From the NCBI RefSeq assembly GCF_003688915.1, contig NZ_REFU01000001.1, positions 3,348,001-3,412,000 on the forward strand: a stretch of 64,000 bases of DNA. Direction: 5' to 3'. Of this stretch, positions 25,048 to 33,634 are shown piece after piece. How positions within the stretch are numbered: the stretch's first letter is position 1; each line of letters begins with the position of its first letter. Made by a program: the position numbers and the translations under genes. The DNA is from Rhodococcus sp. SBT000017 (GTDB taxonomy: Bacteria > Actinomycetota > Actinomycetes > Mycobacteriales > Mycobacteriaceae). Under the pieces are notes generated by a model that did not search any database, was not told the origin of the DNA, and saw only the letters and a list, made by a program, of their open reading frames with translations.

Positions 25048-25064
25048 CGGATCCTCCTGACAAT

Positions 25065-25118
25065 AGGTACGACTTGCGCCGTACCTTCAAACCTGTTCTA
25101 GTACGAAAGTCATCGTAC
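25065..25118. promoter_or_regulatory. ArsR-type operators: repeated AGGTACGA half-sites
   Basis: Two inverted repeats share one half-site. AGGTACG (25065-25071) pairs with CGTACCT (25080-25086), spacer 8. GTACGA (25101-25106) pairs with TCGTAC (25113-25118), spacer 6. All four arms fit AGGTACGA. They fill the 93-base gap between the ArsR and MFS starts, so the regulator probably controls both directions. Confidence 0.65.
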
Positions 25119-25140
25119 CTAATTCAGTTCAGGGGGATCC

Positions 25141-26424
25141 ATGAGAGCAGTTCTGCCGGTCGTACTCGCAGCACAGTTCGTCGTACCGATGTCCATCTCG
25201 GGCACCGCCATCGCGCTCCCGGTGATCGCCGCAGATCTCGGCTCCGATCCGACGCCGCTGCAGTGGGTCGTCAACGGCTTCAACGTCGCGTTCGCACTGT
25301 TCACCGTCGTCTGGGGTGCGGTCTCGGATCGCATCGGTCACCGCACGTCGTTTCGCATCGGCGTCGTACTCACGGCCGTCGCCAGCCTGGTCAGCGCCCT
25401 GGCATCCTCACTGCTCCTGCTCGACGCCGCGCGGGTGTTCGCCGGCATCGGTGCCGCGGCGGTCCTGGTGGGCTCGACGTCCATTCTCTCGCTGCATTTC
25501 CAGGGGACCGAACGAGCGACGGCCTTCGCCCTGTTCGGCACCGTGAACGGACTGGGGTTGGCACTCGGGCCGACCATTTCCGGACTGCTGATCGCCGTAC
25601 TCGATTGGCGCGGAGTGTTCGCCGCTCAGGCGCTCGTTCTGCTCGTCGCGGCCGTCGGAACACTGGCCCTTCCTGCTCTGCGAAGCGCATCGACACCATC
25701 GAAACTGCTGGATTTCGGCCTACTGCGCAACCGCCGCTTCCTCGCTCTGTGCCTCGTCCCGGTCGCCGGAGCCATCGGATTCGTCACCCTGCTCACCTAT
25801 CTGCCCGCTGCGCTCAGCGCCGTTGCGTCCCTCACTCCCGGGCGAGCCGGACTGTTCATGCTGGCGATGACGATCCCGGTATTGATCGCCCCACTGACCG
25901 TCGCCAAGCTGACCGAGATGTTCGACGCAATCACCCCCGACCGCGTCGTTCTCGTGAGCCTCGGCTTCCTGGTTCTCGGCAATCTCGGCATGCTGGCCCT
26001 GCAACCCGGCCTCCCGCTCGCCGCCGTCGTGGTTCCGATGATCCTGTTGGGGCTGGGATTCGGACTCCCGATCGGCCTGGTCGACGGTGAAGCACTCGCG
26101 GCAGTTCCACCGCACAGCAGCGGCACCGCAGCAGGAGTACTCAATCTCTTCCGCATCGGTAGCGAGGCCGTGATGGTCGCCGGCTACGCCTGGCTGCTGA
26201 CGATCCTCGTGCGGGGCGAGGTTCCCGACCGAGCCGACGCGGCTGCCGCCGCGGCCGGGCAACCGGGATTCGCCGATGCCTACGCCCACGCCTTCACCGA
26301 AGTGATCGCCCTCGTCGTCGTGGCCGTAGCCGTCACCGCAGCACTGATCGTCGCCCTTTCCCGGACGGGCAGATCCGACGTATCGTCGGCGAATGCCCTT
26401 TCTGCAACCGGTGACCCTCACTGA
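25141..26424 (+). CDS. MFS transporter, DHA2-like efflux pump
   Basis: A 427-aa membrane protein with AGGGGG five bases before the ATG at 25141. The first helix has VPMSISGTAIALPVIAADLG, loop 2-3 WGAVSDRIGHRTSFRIG (motif A) and helix 5 GTVNGLGLALGPTISGLLI (the antiporter motif C, Gly/Pro-rich). About 12 helices are visible. It probably exports a drug-like compound. It is divergent from ArsR and overlaps the following acetyltransferase gene by 32 bases, so the two are co-transcribed. Confidence 0.88.
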   Translation: MRAVLPVVLAAQFVVPMSISGTAIALPVIAADLGSDPTPLQWVVNGFNVAFALFTVVWGAVSDRIGHRTSFRIGVVLTAVASLVSALASSLLLLDAARVFAGIGAAAVLVGSTSILSLHFQGTERATAFALFGTVNGLGLALGPTISGLLIAVLDWRGVFAAQALVLLVAAVGTLALPALRSASTPSKLLDFGLLRNRRFLALCLVPVAGAIGFVTLLTYLPAALSAVASLTPGRAGLFMLAMTIPVLIAPLTVAKLTEMFDAITPDRVVLVSLGFLVLGNLGMLALQPGLPLAAVVVPMILLGLGFGLPIGLVDGEALAAVPPHSSGTAAGVLNLFRIGSEAVMVAGYAWLLTILVRGEVPDRADAAAAAAGQPGFADAYAHAFTEVIALVVVAVAVTAALIVALSRTGRSDVSSANALSATGDPH

Positions 26425-26980
26425 CGATCTGGTGACCCTGGAGCCGCTGAGTCACGATCACCTCGAAGGTCTGTGCGACGCCGCGCGCGACGGCGAGCTG
26501 TGGAATCTCTGGTACACCAGCGTGCCGAAGCCCGAGGAGATGGCGGCCGAGATCGACCGACGACTCGGACTGCTCGACGCAGGCACGATGCTTCCGTTCA
26601 CGCTGCGCCGCAACGACACCGGACAGATCATCGGAGCGACGACATTCTGCAACGCCGACGCCACCAACCGTCGCGTCGAGATCGGATACACCTGGAATGC
26701 CCGCTCCGCGCACGGAACCGGCACCAATCCCGCAAGCAAACTGCTGCTGTTGACGCACGCATTCGAGGAATTGGGATGCATCGCAGTCGAATTTCGTACC
26801 CACTGGATGAACCTGCAGTCGCGGACGGCGATCGCGAAACTGGGTGCGAAGCAGGACGGCATTCTGCGCAATCATCAACGCATGTCCGACGGTTCGTTGC
26901 GCGACACCGTCGTGTTCTCGATCATCGAATCCGAATGGCCCACCGTCCGCAACGAACTCCGTAGGCGTACCGCACGGTAG
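26393..26980 (+). CDS. GNAT family N-acetyltransferase (RimJ/RimL-like)
   Basis: A 195-aa protein beginning MPFLQPVTLTDDLVTLEPLS within the end of the MFS gene, in another frame. RimJ/RimL-type features are the N-terminal LVTLEPLSHDHLEGLCDAA, NRRVEIGYTWNARSAHGTGTNPASKLLLLTHAFEELGCIAVEF and TAIAKLGAKQDGILRNHQ. It uses acetyl-CoA; the acceptor is a protein N-terminus or a small molecule. Pairing with an efflux pump suggests a drug-modifying role, but this is only inference. Confidence 0.85.
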   Translation: MPFLQPVTLTDDLVTLEPLSHDHLEGLCDAARDGELWNLWYTSVPKPEEMAAEIDRRLGLLDAGTMLPFTLRRNDTGQIIGATTFCNADATNRRVEIGYTWNARSAHGTGTNPASKLLLLTHAFEELGCIAVEFRTHWMNLQSRTAIAKLGAKQDGILRNHQRMSDGSLRDTVVFSIIESEWPTVRNELRRRTAR

Positions 26981-26989
26981 GTTGACCCC

Positions 26990-29359
26990 ATGCGTGTGGA
27001 TGGGCGGGACATTCCCGTAGCGGGAAACCTGCTTCAGCCGCTGGTGCGGAGAACCAGCGACATCATTCGAGTCGTATCGGCCGCGGCACTGCTGGGCGTG
27101 GTGATCGCCGGTTCGCTGATCACCAGAAATCAGTGGGATGCGCTCGAGCAATCGGTGTCGAACATCGTCGGCGTGCTCGGCCCCGACCAGTCCAACGCCG
27201 TCTACATCGTCTACGGCGTCGCCATTCTCGCGCTCCCGTTCGGCGTCCTGATCGGACTGATCGCGGGCCGCAAATGGAAACTGCTCGCCGGGTACGCGGC
27301 CGCGGCACTGCTGGCCGCGCTGGCGCTGTCGATCACCGGAACCGGGATCTCCACTCCCACCTGGGACCTCGACGTACCCGAGCGACTCGACACGTTCCTC
27401 GCACAGTTCCTCGACGATTCGCGCTGGATCGCGATGCTGGCTGCGGCTCTGACGGTCTCCGGCCCAGGCCTACCCGCGAAATGGCGTCGGGCATGGTGGA
27501 CGCTGTTGCTCGCGTTCGTGCCGATGCACCTGGTCGTCTCCACCGTGGTCCCGGCTCGCTCGATGCTCGGACTCGCGGTCGGCTGGCTCGTCGGGGCCGT
27601 CATCGTGTTGCTCGTCGGCACCCCGGCGCTCGAGGTTCCGCTCGACGCGGCGGTTCGCCTGTTCCACAGCCGCGGTGTCACCGTGCGCAGCTTCACCGTC
27701 GTCCGTCCGGCCGGCCCCGGCCCGTTGGTGTTGAACGCACACACTCTCGACGCCGATGTGGTGGTCGAGTTGTACGGGCAGAATCAGCGCAGCGGCGGTG
27801 CCCTACGTCAGTCCTGGCGGTGGATCACACTGCGTGGCAGCGAAACTGCGCCATTGCACGCGTCGATGCGCCGGGCCGTCGAGCATCGCGCCCTGATGGG
27901 CCTTGCCATCAAGGGGTTGGGTGCGGCGGGAAGTCACCCACTGGCGGTGGCCGCGCTCGACAGAGGATGGACCCTGTACGCGCACAGCCTTCCCATCGGT
28001 GATCCGATCGAGGCGGAGCACGACGACGCCACCCTCGGCGCTCTGTGGTCGGCCCTGCACACTCTGCACGAGAACCAGATCTCCCACGGTGACCTGCACC
28101 GAAACGAACTCCGGATCCACGACGGCAAGGCCCTCTTCTGCGGCTTCGGCCATGCCGAACTGGGTGCCTCTGATTCCCAGATGCAATCCGACGTCGCGCA
28201 GTTGTTGCTCACCACCGCAGACCTGTTCGGCTCCCAGCGCGCCGTCGCGACCGCCATCGACGTACTCGGCTTCGAGACCGTGGTTGCGGCCTCGGGTCGT
28301 TTGACCAAGTCCGCCATCCCGCCGCGTATTCGCCAATCGGTGCGCGACGCCGACAAGACGATGAAGGCAGTCCGGCTAGAGGTTCTCGAGCAGACCGGTG
28401 CCGCCAAGATCGAGGCCGAACAGGTCACCCGATTCAGCCGCAACCAGATCATCTCGCTCGTGCTGTTGATCGGATTGGTCTACGTCGCATACCCGTTCAT
28501 CAGTGCGGTGCCCGCGTTCGTCACCGAACTCGGTTCGGCGAACTGGTGGTGGGCTCTGCTCGGTCTGGCGGTGTCCGCGCTGACGTACGTCGGTGCCGGA
28601 GCCGCGTTGTGGGCGTGCGCGTTGGGCAAGGTCAGCTTCTGGAATCTGACGGTGATGCAGGTCGCCAACACCTTCGCGGCGACGACGACACCCGCCGGCG
28701 TCGGCGGACTGGCCCTGAGCGTGCGCTTCCTGCAGAAGGGTGGGTTGGGAACGGTTCGCGCGACGGCGGCTGTGGCGCTGCAACAATCGGTCCAGGTGAT
28801 CACGCACGTGAGCCTGCTGATCTTCTTCAGCGTCGTCGCAGGCACCTCGTCCGGTCTGTCGAACATGGTGCCGGGCAACACCGTGCTGTATCTCATCGCA
28901 GGTGCCGCTTTCGGCGTCGTCGGGACGTTCATGTTCGTACCCAAGCTACGACGCTGGCTGCGGGTCGCCGTTCGTCCGCAGATCAAGGAAGTCCTCGGCG
29001 AACTGGGCGAACTCGCCCGCGACCCCAAACGGTTCTCGATCATCATCCTCGGCTGCGCGGCCACGACGTTGGGTGCCGCGCTCGCACTGTGGGCGAGCAT
29101 CGAGGCCTTCGGCGGCGGCACCACGTTCGTCACCGTGACGGTGGTGACGATGATCGGCGGAACTCTGGCCTCGGCCGCGCCGACGCCGGGCGGTGTGGGT
29201 GCCGTGGAGGCCGCACTCATCGGCGGTCTGGCCGCCTTCGGAGTGCCCGCCTCCATCGCCGTGCCGTCGGTCTTGCTCTATCGCGTCCTGACCTGCTGGT
29301 TGCCGGTGTTTCTCGGGTGGCCGACACTACGGTGGCTCACCAAGCGAGACATGGTCTGA
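26990..29359 (+). CDS. MprF-like flippase (lysylphosphatidylglycerol synthase TM family) with degenerate kinase-like domain
   Basis: A 789-aa three-part membrane protein. Residues about 25-215 have six helices, 215-475 are soluble and 480-785 form the LPG_synthase_TM domain (NTFAATTTPAGVGGLALSVRFLQKGG, then the second repeat SAAPTPGGVGAVEAAL). The soluble part resembles an aminoglycoside-phosphotransferase/Ser-Thr kinase lobe: HGDLH at 366-370 retains the catalytic-loop Asp, but the DFG position reads CGFG (384-387), so the metal-binding Asp is replaced by Gly. It probably moves a lipid or polyprenyl-linked molecule across the membrane, with the soluble lobe sensing or binding nucleotide. It follows the GNAT gene by 9 bases. 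Confidence 0.82.
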   Translation: MRVDGRDIPVAGNLLQPLVRRTSDIIRVVSAAALLGVVIAGSLITRNQWDALEQSVSNIVGVLGPDQSNAVYIVYGVAILALPFGVLIGLIAGRKWKLLAGYAAAALLAALALSITGTGISTPTWDLDVPERLDTFLAQFLDDSRWIAMLAAALTVSGPGLPAKWRRAWWTLLLAFVPMHLVVSTVVPARSMLGLAVGWLVGAVIVLLVGTPALEVPLDAAVRLFHSRGVTVRSFTVVRPAGPGPLVLNAHTLDADVVVELYGQNQRSGGALRQSWRWITLRGSETAPLHASMRRAVEHRALMGLAIKGLGAAGSHPLAVAALDRGWTLYAHSLPIGDPIEAEHDDATLGALWSALHTLHENQISHGDLHRNELRIHDGKALFCGFGHAELGASDSQMQSDVAQLLLTTADLFGSQRAVATAIDVLGFETVVAASGRLTKSAIPPRIRQSVRDADKTMKAVRLEVLEQTGAAKIEAEQVTRFSRNQIISLVLLIGLVYVAYPFISAVPAFVTELGSANWWWALLGLAVSALTYVGAGAALWACALGKVSFWNLTVMQVANTFAATTTPAGVGGLALSVRFLQKGGLGTVRATAAVALQQSVQVITHVSLLIFFSVVAGTSSGLSNMVPGNTVLYLIAGAAFGVVGTFMFVPKLRRWLRVAVRPQIKEVLGELGELARDPKRFSIIILGCAATTLGAALALWASIEAFGGGTTFVTVTVVTMIGGTLASAAPTPGGVGAVEAALIGGLAAFGVPASIAVPSVLLYRVLTCWLPVFLGWPTLRWLTKRDMV

Positions 29360-29378
29360 TTCGTCCGATTCAGGGTGC

Positions 29379-31208
29379 GTGTTCACCGTGAGTGCTAGCG
29401 TTCATGCAGGTTGGGAGCCTCATACGACGGAGGGCGTTGCGATTTCCGATCCGGGAGAGTTCATTCCCACCGCAGAGGAGCGATGGGTTCGGCTGTTCAT
29501 CAGCGGAATGACGCTGACGTTCGGACTGGCCGGTGTGCTGATGATCCCGGCGGGACAGTTCTCCGAGTCGGCCTCGATCGCGGTACTCGTCGCGTCGGCC
29601 ACCACGATGCCCGTGGCCATCGCCTGGTACATCCGTCCTTGGACTTCCCCGCGGCTGGCGACCGCCTACGTCCTGTACGCCGATGTCGGCATCGTGTCGG
29701 TTCTGTTCTCGTTCCGCACCCACTTCGACGCCATGCCGGGTTGCGCGATGTTCGCGATCGTCGCCGCCTTCATCGTCGTCGGAAGTTCCTACCGAATGGT
29801 GTTGATTCACCTCGGCGTCGCCACCATCACGCTGCTGACGCTCGGTGTGCTGGCCGTCTCGGCCGGTGCCGACCCGTGGTCGACCGCGTCCCGCATCGTG
29901 ACCATCGGTTCTCTCTACGCGGCACCCTTCATGATCAAGGCGTACATAGGGCAATTACGTCTCAAGGCCGCGCGGGCGCTGACCGACCCGTTGACCGGCC
30001 TGTGGAATCGCCGCGGTCTGCTGGACACCGTGGACACCCTGGGTGTCTCACCGTCCGAGGCCGGTCAAGCGGTGGGGGTCACGGTCCTCGATATCGACCG
30101 TTTCAAGCAGATCAACGACCGATTCGGGCACCCCTCGGGCGATGCCGTTCTCATCGAAGTCGCCCGACGCCTGTCCGAGGCTGTGGGCGATCGGTCGGCG
30201 GTCGCACGACTGGGCGGCGACGAGTTCGTGGTTGTCAGGTCCGGAACTCGCGAGGAGATCACTCAGTCGGACAACAGGATTCGGGCCGCCCTGGAGGAGA
30301 CGTTCGACGGTCCTCAGTTCACCACCAGCCTCGGATCTGCGGTCGAAGCACTCGATTCCGAGACCAGCATTCACGTCCTGGTTCGACGGTTGATCGCGCT
30401 GGCCGACATCGAGATGTACCGATTCAAGGCACGAACCTCCGGCAACGCGGTGTCCGATCGTCTTCCCGAAACGAACTCGCACGAGCAGACGCGGAGCCGG
30501 ATCGACGAACTCATCGCATCCGGCGGCCCCGATATCTTCTTCCAGCCCATCTGCGACACCGTCACCGGATCCGTCGTGGGTTTCGAGGCGCTCTCGCGCT
30601 TTCCCTTCGGTGCCGGATCGCCGCTGTCGTGGTACCGCGACGCCACCGAGGCCGGCATCGGTCCCCGCCTCGAACGTGCGGCACTCGACCGGGCGCTCGA
30701 CGCGATGCGCGCGCTGCCACCGGGATCATTTGTCTCGCTCAACGCATCCGCCGACACCATCCGTACGACGAACCTGCTCGATCGACTACGCCCGCACCTG
30801 GCGTCCCGGACGTTCTACCTCGAGATCACCGAGCACGAGCGTGTCGACGACTACCTCGCGGTCACCCGCGCCATCGACAGTCTGCGTGCTGCGGGAGTGC
30901 AGATTTCCATCGACGACGTCGGTGCCGGATTCGCCGGTCTACGCCACGTCATCGAACTGCGGCCGGACATCCTCAAAGTGGACTATGCGCTGGTCCACGG
31001 GATCGACCACGATCCCCTGCGGCGAGCAGCCGCGACCGCGATCATCGACTTCGCCCGGCAGATCGACGCCACCGTCATCATGGAAGGCGTCGAAACCGAA
31101 GCGGAATTGCAGGTGGCGAACGAACTCGGAGCCCAGATGGTCCAGGGCTTCCTCACCGGCCGACCGGAACCGGCGTCCGCACACTCCCACCAGCAGGTGA
31201 CGAGGTAG
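29379..31208 (+). CDS. Membrane GGDEF-EAL protein (cyclic di-GMP metabolism)
   Basis: A 609-aa protein from a GTG at 29379 (a second GTG at 29388 is equally possible). Five or six hydrophobic helices cover residues about 35-190. The diguanylate cyclase domain has DPLTGLWNRRGLL and an intact RLGGDEFVVV active site; the RxxD inhibitory site that usually precedes it is not seen (VGDRSAVAR). The phosphodiesterase domain has GFEALSRF, LNASAD, YLEITEHE, ISIDDVGAGFAGL and LKVDYALVHG, retaining the main acidic metal ligands. It may therefore make or hydrolyse c-di-GMP, or both. It follows the flippase gene by 19 bases. Confidence 0.9.
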   Translation: MFTVSASVHAGWEPHTTEGVAISDPGEFIPTAEERWVRLFISGMTLTFGLAGVLMIPAGQFSESASIAVLVASATTMPVAIAWYIRPWTSPRLATAYVLYADVGIVSVLFSFRTHFDAMPGCAMFAIVAAFIVVGSSYRMVLIHLGVATITLLTLGVLAVSAGADPWSTASRIVTIGSLYAAPFMIKAYIGQLRLKAARALTDPLTGLWNRRGLLDTVDTLGVSPSEAGQAVGVTVLDIDRFKQINDRFGHPSGDAVLIEVARRLSEAVGDRSAVARLGGDEFVVVRSGTREEITQSDNRIRAALEETFDGPQFTTSLGSAVEALDSETSIHVLVRRLIALADIEMYRFKARTSGNAVSDRLPETNSHEQTRSRIDELIASGGPDIFFQPICDTVTGSVVGFEALSRFPFGAGSPLSWYRDATEAGIGPRLERAALDRALDAMRALPPGSFVSLNASADTIRTTNLLDRLRPHLASRTFYLEITEHERVDDYLAVTRAIDSLRAAGVQISIDDVGAGFAGLRHVIELRPDILKVDYALVHGIDHDPLRRAAATAIIDFARQIDATVIMEGVETEAELQVANELGAQMVQGFLTGRPEPASAHSHQQVTR

Positions 31209-31236
31209 TCGAATCCGGCCGCGTCGCGCCGGTCGG

Positions 31237-32543
31237 TCAACGGATCTCGCGCAGCGCCGCGACCAACCCTTCCTCGTCGACGCGGGTGCTGCGGCCGTCT
31301 CGAATCACCACCTCACCGTCCACCCAGACAGTGTCGACGACCTGGCGGGTTCCGGTCGTCAACAAGGATGCACCCGGGTCGCGTACCGGTAGACATGCGA
31401 AATCGCGCTCGAACCGCACCATCGTCAGATCCGCGACATCACCGACCGCCACCCCGCCCGCCCTCAGCGGTAGTCCCAGAGCTGCGTTGGCCCCACCGGA
31501 CGCCATGTCGATCATCGCGTCGAAGCCCAACAGGTCGGCCTTCTTGTTCACGGCCCGCTGCACGTACGCGCCGACACGCATCGTTTCGAGCATGTCCTGG
31601 GTGTCGTTGCTGGCCGCACCGTCCACCCCGAGTCCGACGTGCAATCCCGCAGCCAACATGTCCGGGACAGCGCGATCCCCGATCCCAAGCGCATGTTGCT
31701 CAACGGATTGTACGAAATTCCGACTCCGCGCTGCGCCAACTTCGCGCGGCCCTCCGCATCCAATTCGACGCAGTGCACTGCCAGCACACGATCGTCGAGA
31801 AATCCGTGTCGGTCGAGGTATTCCACCGCGCCGACGCCAGTGTGCTCGCGGCACATCGCATCATCGGTGCTCGTCTCGAGCAGATGGATCATCACCGTCA
31901 TGTCGCGGCAACGGACGAACTCGCTGACGGCAGCCATGCCGTCCGGGGTGAGCGACCGAGGATTCGGCACCGCAACTGCAGGCGAGATACGTTTCGCTGC
32001 AGTTACTTTCATCAGATCATCCAGGTGGTCGAGAACGTCGGTCAGTGGCTGCATCAACCGGGGATCGAATCCCCACCGCCTGGTCGGATCGGCGCGGTCG
32101 GCGGTTCCGCGGCCCAGCACCGCCCGAATTCCCGTGTCGTGCAACCCCCTGATCACCGCATCGTGCACCTCGGTGGAGGGGTGGGGCCACATATGCTCCA
32201 CGAGAGTCGTTGTGCCACTGCGTAAAGCTTCGAGTGACGCTGCGACCGTCGCGGTGTACGCCCGCTCGGGGGTGATGGCCACCGAGTCCTCCGCGACGGC
32301 GAGAAGCCACTCGAGCAGGGGAGTGCCCTCGGCGATCCCGCGCATCAGCGACTGCTGCATGTGGGTGTGAGTGTTGACGAACCCGGGAACGAGGTAGGCA
32401 CCGCTGCCGTCCGTACCGCCGCCACCCGACAACGACGCGTCGCGGATGTCCGTCACCACGCCGGCGTCGACCACGATATCGCGGTGCGGCAGCCACGATC
32501 CGCCGGAGTACACGGTGACGTCACGAACGATCGTGTCGTGCAT
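31237..32543 (-). pseudogene. Amidohydrolase (TrzA/AtzB-type aminohydrolase) with a single frameshift
   Basis: From the ATG at 32543 (MHDTIVRDVTVYSGGSWLPH) the frame runs through NTHTHMQQSLMRGIAEG (metal-binding HxH), MIHLLETSTDD and LAVHCVEL to SYNPLSNMRLGSGIA near 31672. The reading then continues only in the neighbouring frame, VPDMLAAGLHVGLGVDGAASNDTQDMLE (the catalytic Asp region), to a stop at 31237. One missing base near 31669-31674 explains the break; the expected join is GSGIAPVPDML. The family deaminates or hydrolyses N-heterocycles such as cytosine, S-adenosylhomocysteine and triazines. It is third in a minus-strand unit after the binding protein and oxygenase genes. A sequencing error is possible. 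Confidence 0.8.
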
Positions 32544-32572
32544 GGGTATGGCCCCCTCGTATCGCTTCGTCG

Positions 32573-33556
32573 TCACCCTGCAGAGGTGGAGCCGGTGAAA
32601 TTGGCGTTGATCCGTTGGTAGAGGTAGTCCTCCGCAGTGATGGGCGCGTACTTGCCGGACGGACCCTCGATCACCGCGTCTCGATTGGCCTGAGCAAAGA
32701 ACGCGAGGCTGTAGCGAGCGCCCTGATACTCCTCCGGGCCGGGGTTCTTGACGCGGTGAAAATTGGACGGCAACAGGTCGTCGCTCCATCGCATCAGCAT
32801 GTCGCCGATGTTGCAGGTGATCGCGTCGTCCGACGGTTCGATCGGGGTCCACTCCTGCGCGTCCATCTCGCGACCTGGGCACACCTGCAGACCACCCTGT
32901 CCATCGCGCTGGAACAGTAGTGTGAGGCAATCGAAGTCGGTGTGCGCACCTGCGCGCCAGGTGTCGGCTGCCTCGCCGATGGCGAAGTAGTGCAACATCC
33001 GCAGCGTGCTCTGGTAGCTGTCGGCCGACGGATCGTGGGCCAGGGTGAAGAAGTCCTGATCGAACCCAAGCCGGACGGCGAAACACGAGAGCAATTTCAT
33101 CGCAAGTTCCCAGCATTTCGCCTCGAACGACAGGATGGTCTCGCGGAAACCGGCCACCTCGTCCTGCGTCGGCCAGAGATCGTCCATGTGTGGACGCGTG
33201 ACCTGATACGACTCCTTCTGATCGGGTGTTCCGATCGACGGCCGCACCTGCGACTTGTACTCCCAACCGGAGTTGTAGCCCTTCTTCAGCGGGTACTGCG
33301 CCTTGATCTCCTCCGGCAGTGCGAAGAATTTCTCGGCTGCTGCGAAAGCGCGTCGAACCTCCGCCGAGTCGATTCCGTGTTCGACCACCTGAAAGAAGCC
33401 TATATCGGTGGCGGCACTCCACAGTTGTTCGGTGATCTCTTCACGACGAGAGTCGAAGTTCGACAGATCGATTCGACGGATCTCTCGGGTCGTCGTCTCG
33501 GTGCCGATGCCGCCCATGCGGGCTTCGCGGTCCAGTTCGGTCAGTGGGTAGTTCAT
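32573..33556 (-). CDS. 2-oxoglutarate/Fe(II)-dependent oxygenase, isopenicillin N synthase-like
   Basis: A 327-aa protein with an N-terminal DIOX_N part (REIRRIDLSNFDSRREEITEQLW, GFFQVVEHGID) and a C-terminal double-stranded beta-helix. The iron ligands are AHTDFD (HxD) and SNFHRVKNP (distal His), and GARYSLAFFAQ supplies the RxS that binds 2-oxoglutarate. ATG codons at 33556 and 33517 are possible starts. Family members hydroxylate amino acids, peptides or nucleobases. Its position between an importer binding protein and a nucleobase-type amidohydrolase suggests oxidation of an imported N-heterocycle; the substrate is unknown. Confidence 0.87.
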   Translation of the reverse strand: MNYPLTELDREARMGGIGTETTTREIRRIDLSNFDSRREEITEQLWSAATDIGFFQVVEHGIDSAEVRRAFAAAEKFFALPEEIKAQYPLKKGYNSGWEYKSQVRPSIGTPDQKESYQVTRPHMDDLWPTQDEVAGFRETILSFEAKCWELAMKLLSCFAVRLGFDQDFFTLAHDPSADSYQSTLRMLHYFAIGEAADTWRAGAHTDFDCLTLLFQRDGQGGLQVCPGREMDAQEWTPIEPSDDAITCNIGDMLMRWSDDLLPSNFHRVKNPGPEEYQGARYSLAFFAQANRDAVIEGPSGKYAPITAEDYLYQRINANFTGSTSAG

Positions 33557-33634
33557 CGGTGGTCATTCTCCTACAGGTGAGTGTTCGTGGTGGGTGGTGC
33601 GCCGATCAGGCAGTGCCGATCAGGGAATGCCGGA

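Noticed and set aside
31548..33422. One 624-residue frame joining oxygenase and amidohydrolase regions
   Set aside because: The upstream part is antisense-like low-complexity sequence in the wrong frame of the oxygenase; the amidohydrolase starts at the ATG at 32543.
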